A stretch of DNA of 10,065 nucleotides from contig DATHGT010000003.1 of the NCBI GenBank assembly GCA_035317605.1, positions 1 through 10,065 on the forward strand, given 5' to 3'. The translations under genes and the position numbers were made by a program. Below the pieces are notes generated by a model, which was given only the letters and a program-made list of their open reading frames with translations, was not told where the DNA came from and made no database searches. Positions within the stretch are counted from its first letter, which is position 1. Each line of letters begins with the position of its first letter. This DNA comes from DATHGT01 sp035317605 (GTDB taxonomy: Bacteria; Methylomirabilota; Methylomirabilia; Rokubacteriales; CSP1-6). Below are positions 4,878 through 10,065 of the stretch, piece by piece.

Positions 4878-6113
4878 CTATTTTGTGTCTGGCGGGGCCC
4901 ACTGACGGAGCTCTCCAGGGCCGAGCGAGCGCACCGGGCAGACTCCAAAACTCGTGTAGTGGGCAGGGGTAATTCCGAGGCCGCCCTGCGAAAAGGTGGC
5001 GAACACACGGAGTTCATACTGGCCAGTAAACACGATGTCGGCGCTCTGGCAGGAGTTGTGGGGATCGAAAACGGGATCGAGAAACCGGCGATTATTGCCG
5101 CTGTTCGTCGCTCGCGCCTCGATGAGCGATGCCAGCTCTTCGAGCGTTGGCAGTCGCCAGTCGGCAAATCCCGCGCGCCGGGTCCGGTTGAACCCCTCGA
5201 TCACGGCGTTTAGGTCGCCCTCCAGAAGGTCGATCTTTGACGTTAACCTCTCACCGGCCGCGTGCCACATGAGACCCGTTGCGCGGTCGATGACGATTCG
5301 AACGTCGTTCAGTGTCTTCGGCTCGTATTCGTGCCGAAAGTGTCCGAAGACGCTCTCCATCTGAATCATGAACCTCGAGTCAGCGTTTTCCACCGTCCGA
5401 GCAGGGTGATTGAACCCCTTGGCTTTGATCAGCCGCAGCAGCTCGCTTTCATGCAGCACCATTGGCGTACTTCGCAGGCTGACGCCGAACCTCACGCCCC
5501 AGCTCTCGAGCGCGTACTGAGCGATGAGCGAGGGGCTCGCGAAGGCGTACGGGCTCTGTTCCCGCGTGATCACCCCAATCACCTGATCGCCTTTGAGGAG
5601 CGGCCCGCCGGAATTGCCGCGGTCCACCGCTCCCGAAAAGACGATCGCCTTTCCGCGCCGCCCGACGATGGTGCCCGACGTCACCGCCCACGGAACGCTC
5701 ACGCTGCGCGGGAAGCCGATCATGGCCACCGGCTCTCCCGGCCTCGGGTCGAGGTCACGGTTGATGCTCAGGACCACCGTGTCGGGCGGCACGTCGCCTT
5801 CCACGATGAGGGCGGCGAGCCCGTCGGGATCGTCGGCCTCGCGTCCCAGCAGGCGAGCGGGGTAGAGCCGTCGCGAGCTGAAGAATTCGACGCCGATTTC
5901 ATCCGAGCCGTCTACCACGTGGGACGCCGTGACCACGTACGCCGCCCTCGATTCGGTCCGGACGACGATGCCTGTCGCCGGGATCTGGCCGGGCTTCTTC
6001 GACACCACCTTGACGACGCCGCGGCGGACGAGATCCAGATCCTGCGCGCCGCCGTCGCGAGGCAGCAGCGTCCACGTGAGGGCGAGAACGAGGACGAGGA
6101 GGGCGCGTTTCAT
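4878..6113 (-). CDS. Exported trypsin-like serine protease with C-terminal DUF1566/Lcl_C domain
   Basis: The product is 411 residues from ATG 6113 to TAG 4880-4878. A clear signal peptide (MKRALLVLVLALTW..., likely cut after G-G-A at residue 23) places it outside the cytoplasmic membrane. Residues 26-200 are a chymotrypsin-fold domain: VVTASHVVDG gives His65 and VDRGNSGGPLL gives the nucleophile Ser168. The acid region reads DDPDGLAALIV (94-104); the usual D-L-A is G-L-A, with Asp97 one residue early, so the triad may be imperfect. Residues 270-396 match the DUF1566/Lcl_C type: DRATGLMWH (276-284), GFADWRLPTLEELASLIE (315-332) and a closing CPVRSL (392-397). Such domains have a C-lectin-like or sulfatase-modifying-enzyme-like fold and probably bind ligands. 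The start overlaps the TIR gene stop by 4 bases (ATGA). The frame stays open well upstream into the TIR gene, but that stretch is a shadow. The last gene of its operon, it is the likely secreted partner or effector of the TIR protein. Confidence 0.85.
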   Translation of the reverse strand: MKRALLVLVLALTWTLLPRDGGAQDLDLVRRGVVKVVSKKPGQIPATGIVVRTESRAAYVVTASHVVDGSDEIGVEFFSSRRLYPARLLGREADDPDGLAALIVEGDVPPDTVVLSINRDLDPRPGEPVAMIGFPRSVSVPWAVTSGTIVGRRGKAIVFSGAVDRGNSGGPLLKGDQVIGVITREQSPYAFASPSLIAQYALESWGVRFGVSLRSTPMVLHESELLRLIKAKGFNHPARTVENADSRFMIQMESVFGHFRHEYEPKTLNDVRIVIDRATGLMWHAAGERLTSKIDLLEGDLNAVIEGFNRTRRAGFADWRLPTLEELASLIEARATNSGNNRRFLDPVFDPHNSCQSADIVFTGQYELRVFATFSQGGLGITPAHYTSFGVCPVRSLGPGELRQWAPPDTK

Positions 6114-7678
6114 GCTTTGGCCTCCTTCAGCGCGCGCCGTGCGAGCAGTCGGTACACGCCGGCTACGGTCGGGATCGCCCAGGCGAGCACGCCGAATCCC
6201 ACCCATCCCGGCTTGCGCGTGAGACTTCCCAGCAGGCTCAGCCGGTGATCGGTGCTCGCATACTTCTGTTGCGTGGTGACACGGCCCGCGATGCCTTCCA
6301 GGTCGAGCTTCACCCCGCGACGCGCCGGATCGACGGCGATCCGGCGGATGTGGAATCGCTGCAGGCGTTCCAGCGTGACGATATCGCCGCTGCGGACCAT
6401 CCACGGCGGCGCGCCCGGACGGTCCGGATAACTGAGCTGCCCCTCGGCGACGACCGCGCTCACGCGCCGGCCGAGATCGTCCTGGTGCGTGAAGTCGATC
6501 GCGGTGATCGGGACCGTGCCGTCCGCGAAGAGCGTGACCGGCTCGCTCGCTGGACCCGGCGGGAGCGTGATCGAGACCACGAGCAGGCCGGTCTTGCCCT
6601 TGACCTCGACGGGAGCGCCGTCCTTGCGCATCTCGATCCGCCACGTCCGTGCTTGGCTTGGCGGCCCCGCGGGCTCCGCCAGTCCGGTCACGGTCGTGTC
6701 GGTCGCCATGACCTTGATCACATCCGACATCGGCAGCCGAAGGAGGGGCTGGGGGTGCGTGAGCGTGAGCGTAAATGAGCGGCTGGCCGCGCCGGCGGTC
6801 TCCAGCGTGACGGCGGACGGCGCCGGCACCGTGATGGGCCTTAGCGTTCCCAGCACTCCGGCCCGGGACGCCGTGGGCTCGAGCGTCAGCGCGGGCAGAC
6901 GCAAGCCGTCCGCGGCTCTGAACTCGACGACATTGTCGACGGCCGCCACCTTCCGCCACGCCGATTCGGGGAATCGATCCATCGCGAGATCGTACCTCGC
7001 CGGATCCGCCGCCTCGACCGCGTTGGCCTCGATCGACACGACGGCAAAGCGCTCGACCGTGATGGCGGTGAAGGGCGTCGAGTCGAGAATCCTGGCCAGC
7101 GGCGGATCGGCGGGAGCGAGCGTGAACTCCGCCCGCTTGACCGTGAGCGCGAGCCGGACGGCCGTGGGGATGCGCCAGCTCATCAGCATCCACCCGAGGA
7201 GCGCCGCGATGATCGTGGGGGCCACGAGAAGGGCGGCGGCCCACGCGTGGCGCGCGCCCGTTCGCGGAGGGGGAACCGAGCGGGGAGGCTTGATGTCGCG
7301 GCCGGCCACTTCTTGCACGAGTCGCTCGAACCCCTCGTGCGGTGAGAGCTCCGGCCAGCCGAGCAGCCGGACCGTCTGCAGACGTCTGAACTCCAGAGGA
7401 GGCGTGACGTCTTCGATGAGCGCCGGCAGCAGCACTCGCCGATCCCGGGCGTCACTGGCCTCGGTCTTGACCCACTCGGACGACACCGAAGCCCGGGACC
7501 ACAGAACGATGACACAACGGGCCTCGGCCAGCTCCCGCTCGATCTCCGCGTCGAACGGCTGACCGATCGTGATCTTTCGGTCCCACCAGACGGACCACCC
7601 ATGCTCCGCCAGGGCACTGGCCAACGCTTCGGCGATGGCCCAGTCCTCGGCCGCGTAGCTCAGGAAGATGTCACTCAC
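6110..7678 (-). CDS. Membrane-anchored TIR-domain protein with large extracytoplasmic domain
   Basis: The product is 522 residues from GTG 7678. Residues 1-135 form a bacterial TIR domain: DIFLSYAAEDW (3-13), GWSVWWDRKITIG (27-39), ARCVIVLWSRASVSSEWVKTE (53-73), VLLPALIED and FRRLQTVRLLGW. Glu73 in the S-x-W-V-x-x-E segment is at the place of the catalytic Glu of NAD-cleaving TIR domains; activity is inferred, not shown. A transmembrane segment follows at about 147-167 (LLVAPTIIAALLGWMLMSW), with basic residues before it. A stretch of roughly 320 residues, rich in strands and without recognised family, comes next, then a second span at about 491-509 (WVGFGVLAWAIPTVAGVY) and a basic tail (RRALKEAKA). 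The positive charges predict both ends inside and the middle outside. The start overlaps the upstream stop (GTGA, 7675-7678) and the stop overlaps the protease start (6110-6113), so the three genes are translationally coupled. Likely role: a sensor outside linked to a TIR effector inside. Confidence 0.87.
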   Translation of the reverse strand: MSDIFLSYAAEDWAIAEALASALAEHGWSVWWDRKITIGQPFDAEIERELAEARCVIVLWSRASVSSEWVKTEASDARDRRVLLPALIEDVTPPLEFRRLQTVRLLGWPELSPHEGFERLVQEVAGRDIKPPRSVPPPRTGARHAWAAALLVAPTIIAALLGWMLMSWRIPTAVRLALTVKRAEFTLAPADPPLARILDSTPFTAITVERFAVVSIEANAVEAADPARYDLAMDRFPESAWRKVAAVDNVVEFRAADGLRLPALTLEPTASRAGVLGTLRPITVPAPSAVTLETAGAASRSFTLTLTHPQPLLRLPMSDVIKVMATDTTVTGLAEPAGPPSQARTWRIEMRKDGAPVEVKGKTGLLVVSITLPPGPASEPVTLFADGTVPITAIDFTHQDDLGRRVSAVVAEGQLSYPDRPGAPPWMVRSGDIVTLERLQRFHIRRIAVDPARRGVKLDLEGIAGRVTTQQKYASTDHRLSLLGSLTRKPGWVGFGVLAWAIPTVAGVYRLLARRALKEAKA

Positions 7679-8448
7679 GGGATCGTAGGCTGGTGCACGA
7701 AGCGCACGGTCTGATCGAGCTTCAGGTTGGTATCGAGCCAGTAACCGTCCAGAACCACGCGGTAGACTCCCCCTTCGGCGCCCAGCGCGCTCCAGTGCAC
7801 CGAGAACGGCCGGCTCCCGCGCGCCCTCAATGGCCCTTCGGTCACGAGCGGCTGAGGGCGCCCCTGTCGGTAAACGGTGTACGCGATCCGTGCATCGGCG
7901 CTGGTCTTGAAAACGAACACGTATCCCCGAACCGTCGCCGGACGCTGGGCGTGATAGAGGAGGGCCGGCGCCACGCGCTCGTCGGCAGAAGCATCCGGCC
8001 GACCGAGCCGCGCCACCACGCCGAGCTCGGAGAGTGGCAGCCGGGGATCGAGCTTGCGAAGCACGGGGTCGGTCGGCCACGCGAACTCGTTGCCGAACCC
8101 CCGCGTCCACGGACGGGGCGAACGCGCGCGGTCGAGCCAGTAGTAGTGCTTGACGTCCAGCTCCCGGACGGTCAGATGGATGTCCGAGTCGTGCTCGAGA
8201 AAGAATCGGACTTTCAGCTGGTCCGGCAGCGCCGGCGCCGGATCCTGGTAGTCGATGAGCGCGGAGATCAGCTCGATCTCGGCCCCCGAGACGGGGCGCG
8301 GCCGCACGCCCTCGTACCGATCTCCCCGGTTCTGGTACTCGAGACTCGACTGAGCGGGGACGCGGGCGGAGATCAGGCAGGTCGTCACGAGGAGGAACGC
8401 GCCGAGAATCCACGCCGGCAAGGCTCTCGCATCATACCCACAGGTCAT
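7675..8448 (-). CDS. Secreted protein of unknown function, first gene of the TIR/protease operon
   Basis: The product is 257 residues from ATG 8448. It begins with an export signal (hydrophobic ILGAFLLVTTCLISA, 14-28; likely cut after V-P-A at residue 32), giving a mature protein of about 225 residues. No family is recognised. Visible features are EIELISALIDYQDPAP, TVRELDVKHYYWLD (an aromatic patch), EFAWPTDPVLRKL, and a C-terminal half of predicted strands (ATVRGYVFVFKTSADARIAY; FSVHWSALG; YRVVLDGYW; DQTVRFVHQP) that suggests a beta-sandwich. Its only downstream neighbours within 4 bases are the TIR protein and the protease, so it probably works in the same envelope-facing system, for instance as a ligand-binding or accessory subunit. 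Alternative start: TTG at 8421, which would still retain the hydrophobic segment. A TACAGT hexamer ends 9 bases before ATG 8448 and would give a nearly leaderless message. Confidence 0.72.
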   Translation of the reverse strand: MTCGYDARALPAWILGAFLLVTTCLISARVPAQSSLEYQNRGDRYEGVRPRPVSGAEIELISALIDYQDPAPALPDQLKVRFFLEHDSDIHLTVRELDVKHYYWLDRARSPRPWTRGFGNEFAWPTDPVLRKLDPRLPLSELGVVARLGRPDASADERVAPALLYHAQRPATVRGYVFVFKTSADARIAYTVYRQGRPQPLVTEGPLRARGSRPFSVHWSALGAEGGVYRVVLDGYWLDTNLKLDQTVRFVHQPTIP

Positions 8449-8457
8449 GGCCGACCT

Positions 8458-8463
8458 ACTGTA
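8458..8463 (-). promoter_or_regulatory. Possible -10 element for the TIR/protease operon
   Basis: TACAGT on the minus strand (4 of 6 matches) puts the predicted start point about 3 bases before ATG 8448. It lies in the 45-base gap after the M28 peptidase stop codon. No convincing -35 is found at 16-18 bases. An alternative hexamer TATGAT at 8436-8431 would serve a start at TTG 8421. Read-through from the upstream peptidase gene is equally possible. Confidence 0.25.
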
Positions 8464-8493
8464 ACCCGGACCGGTCGTGGGACGCGTGCGGCT

Positions 8494-9417
8494 TCAGCCG
8501 GCTTCGGTGACGATTGCGGTCAGCGCGCGGGCGACGAGGTCGAGCGCGCGGGGATCGAGCGTGGAGGAGGCGTCGCCGCTCGTGTGGTAAGTGTCGAACG
8601 GAGGGGGGCGGCGCATCGCGTGAAGGAGCGCGCTGCGCACGGGGCTCAGCACAAATCGACGTAGGGCGTCGGCCTGGGCGAAGGGGACCACGCTGAGGCC
8701 GTAGGCCGGAATCCCAGCCGCGGCGAACGCGCGATGATCGCTGCCGAAGACAGGGATGCGGCCGACCGCGTGATAGCCCTCGTCGCGGCGTAACCCGAAA
8801 CCGTCGAGCGCGCCCGTCGTCCGCCGCAAGAAATCGGTCTCGGCTCCGACGTCCCACACGACGAGGCTGTCGCCGATGCCGCACAGCTCGAGGCTCAGCA
8901 CGCCGGCGATGTTCGGGAGCGGCACGTCGCGGACGTAGGCGCGCGCGCCGAGGTAGCCCAGCTCCTCGGCCGCGGTGAACAGCACGCGCACGCGGAGCGA
9001 GGGCGGGACCTTCAGGCGCGGCAGCAGGTGCAGGAGGATGCCGACGGCCGCCGCGTTGTCGTTGGCGCCGGGGCTGCCGGGCACCGCGTCGTGATGGGCG
9101 ATCAGCACGACCACGCGGTCGCCGCCGCCGATCTCGACGCTCAGGTTCTCGCCGCGGCCCTCGAAGGTCGCGAACCGATGGCTCTCGATCGCCGCTCCGC
9201 GACGCTCGAGATACCAGCGCACCGCGGCTTCGCGCTCGGCGTTGCTGCGGCCTTCGAGCAGCGCGGTGAGCGGAAGCGGATCGTCGCCGCGCGCGACCAC
9301 GTCCGCGAGGGGAACCGGGGGCGGCAGCGGCGCGGGGTGGCGGCGCCGGTTCATCACGCGGGTGAGCCCGCTGTTGATGCGGCCGCGGACGTAGAAGCCG
9401 AGGTCGCGGAGGCTCAT
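8494..9417 (-). CDS. M28-family zinc aminopeptidase-like protein
   Basis: The product is 307 residues from ATG 9417. It carries the di-zinc site of M28 peptidases: His108 in LIAHHDAVPG, the bridging Asp120 in GANDNAAAVG, the catalytic Glu151 and metal-binding Glu152 in FTAAEELGYLG, Glu177 in LSLELCG (where Asp is common), and His278 in DTYHTSGD. These proteins remove N-terminal residues from peptides or act on related amide substrates. There is no signal peptide; the N-terminus is basic and Pro-rich (RRRHPAPLPPPVP, 24-36), so the protein is probably cytoplasmic. All ligand positions are filled, so it is probably active. The start overlaps the TatD stop by 4 bases (ATGA at 9417-9414), so the two are coupled. 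Its stop is 45 bases before the secreted-protein gene. Exact substrate unknown. Confidence 0.92.
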   Translation of the reverse strand: MSLRDLGFYVRGRINSGLTRVMNRRRHPAPLPPPVPLADVVARGDDPLPLTALLEGRSNAEREAAVRWYLERRGAAIESHRFATFEGRGENLSVEIGGGDRVVVLIAHHDAVPGSPGANDNAAAVGILLHLLPRLKVPPSLRVRVLFTAAEELGYLGARAYVRDVPLPNIAGVLSLELCGIGDSLVVWDVGAETDFLRRTTGALDGFGLRRDEGYHAVGRIPVFGSDHRAFAAAGIPAYGLSVVPFAQADALRRFVLSPVRSALLHAMRRPPPFDTYHTSGDASSTLDPRALDLVARALTAIVTEAG

Positions 9418-10065
9418 GGGATGCCGAGCAGCGCGCAGGCGGTGGCTGTCATCGTCGCGCCCATTTCGTCGAAGGATTCACCCCGCAGCTCGGCCACCCG
9501 CGCCGTTGTGATCGAGAGATACGCCGGCTCGTTGCGCTTGCCGCGATAGCCCTGGGGCGGCAGGAACGGACAGTCCGTTTCGACCACGAGCCGATCGCCC
9601 GGGACGAAGCGCGCGACGTCGGGCAGCGCGCGGGCGTTCGGGTACGTCACGGGGCCGGCGAGCGAGATCACCAGGCCGAGATCGAGGCAGCGGCGCGCGA
9701 TCGTCACGTCGCCCGAGAAGCAGTGCATGGTCCCGCGCACCTCCGCCACGCGCTCCTCGGCGAGGATGGCCAGCGTGTCCTCGTGGGCGTCGCGGCAGTG
9801 GATCACCACGGGCTTGCCGACCCGCCGCGCGGTCCCGAGCAGCGCGCGGAACACGCGGTGCTGGTCCTCGCGCGGCGAGAGATTGCGAAAGTAATCGAGC
9901 CCGATCTCGCCGATGGCCACGACTCGCGGCTCGGCGGCCAGCCGCTCGATCTCCTCGAGGACCGCGACGTCCGCCTCCGCGGCGTCGTGGGGATGGATGC
10001 CGACGGTGGCCCACACGTCGGCCTCGCGCGCGGCCAGCGCGATCGACGCCCGCGACGTCTCGACG
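9414..10065 (-). CDS. tatD: TatD-family metal-dependent hydrolase (N-terminus outside window)
   Basis: The frame is open to the right edge, giving about 216 residues that lack only the first 45 or so, including the N-terminal H-x-H metal motif. Visible family motifs are ATVGIHPHDA, AIGEIGLDYFRN (metal Glu), KPVVIHCRDAHEDTLAIL (metal His), GTMHCFSGDV (metal His), SLAGPVTYPNA and VVETDCPFLPPQGYRGKRNEP (metal Asp). TatD-type enzymes are amidohydrolase-fold metal-dependent nucleases, with members proposed to act as 3'-5' exonucleases or D-aminoacyl-tRNA deacylases. The GTG at 10016 is an internal Val, not the start, because conserved sequence continues upstream of it (READVWATVG). It is the first visible gene of a pair with the M28 peptidase, which overlaps it by 4 bases. 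The paralogues YcfH and YjjV cannot be told apart with certainty from this fragment. Confidence 0.93.
   Translation of the reverse strand, partial: VETSRASIALAAREADVWATVGIHPHDAAEADVAVLEEIERLAAEPRVVAIGEIGLDYFRNLSPREDQHRVFRALLGTARRVGKPVVIHCRDAHEDTLAILAEERVAEVRGTMHCFSGDVTIARRCLDLGLVISLAGPVTYPNARALPDVARFVPGDRLVVETDCPFLPPQGYRGKRNEPAYLSITTARVAELRGESFDEMGATMTATACALLGIP

Noticed and set aside
6114..7244. Upstream extension of the protease frame through the TIR gene
   Set aside because: It is an Arg/Gly-rich shadow of the TIR gene; the signal peptide beginning at 6113 marks the true start.

Overview
The window is GC-rich throughout and densely packed with protein-coding genes. No RNA gene, insertion sequence or CRISPR array is visible. 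It looks like chromosome from an uncultured, high-GC environmental bacterium. Guessing a lineage such as Ca. Rokubacteria/Methylomirabilota or a deltaproteobacterium is inference only; the window has no phylogenetic marker good enough to decide. The organism must decode UGA as selenocysteine if the main call here is right, although the sel genes are not in the window.

Left part, plus strand. The window opens in the 3' end of a gene for a HEPN-like helical domain (2-367). A recognisable sigma70-type promoter (495-523) and a strong ribosome binding site then lead into a tight three-gene operon: a divergent Rid-family protein (565-954), an exported dienelactone-hydrolase-like alpha/beta hydrolase (962-1834), and a long protein of the UGSC (seleno)protein family (1831-3471). 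The last gene is the highlight. A naive reading breaks it in two at an in-frame TGA (2122-2124), but that TGA is the U of a U-G-S-C motif. It is followed at the proper distance by a bacterial SECIS-type hairpin whose GGUCU loop has the same numbering as that of E. coli fdhF. A small ORF (3489-3716), probably translated from a leaderless message, follows and abuts dinB tail to tail.

Right part, minus strand. dinB (DNA polymerase IV, 4793 to 3717) is a stand-alone gene. Upstream of it on the same strand is a translationally coupled three-gene set: a secreted protein of unknown function (8448-7675), a TIR-domain protein with two membrane spans and a large external domain (7678-6110), and an exported trypsin-like protease fused to a DUF1566/Lcl_C domain (6113-4878). 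Each junction overlaps by 4 bases (GTGA, ATGA). This looks like a membrane-spanning signalling or defence module. At the right edge are an M28-type aminopeptidase (9417-8494) and a TatD-family metallohydrolase (partial, from the window edge to 9414), also joined by a 4-base ATGA overlap.

Genes therefore fall in three coupled groups: a selenium/redox-linked operon, a TIR/protease operon, and a housekeeping hydrolase pair, plus dinB. Several starts (3489, 4793, 8448) lie only 0-4 bases downstream of the start point predicted from a -10-like hexamer, suggesting leaderless or near-leaderless transcripts.
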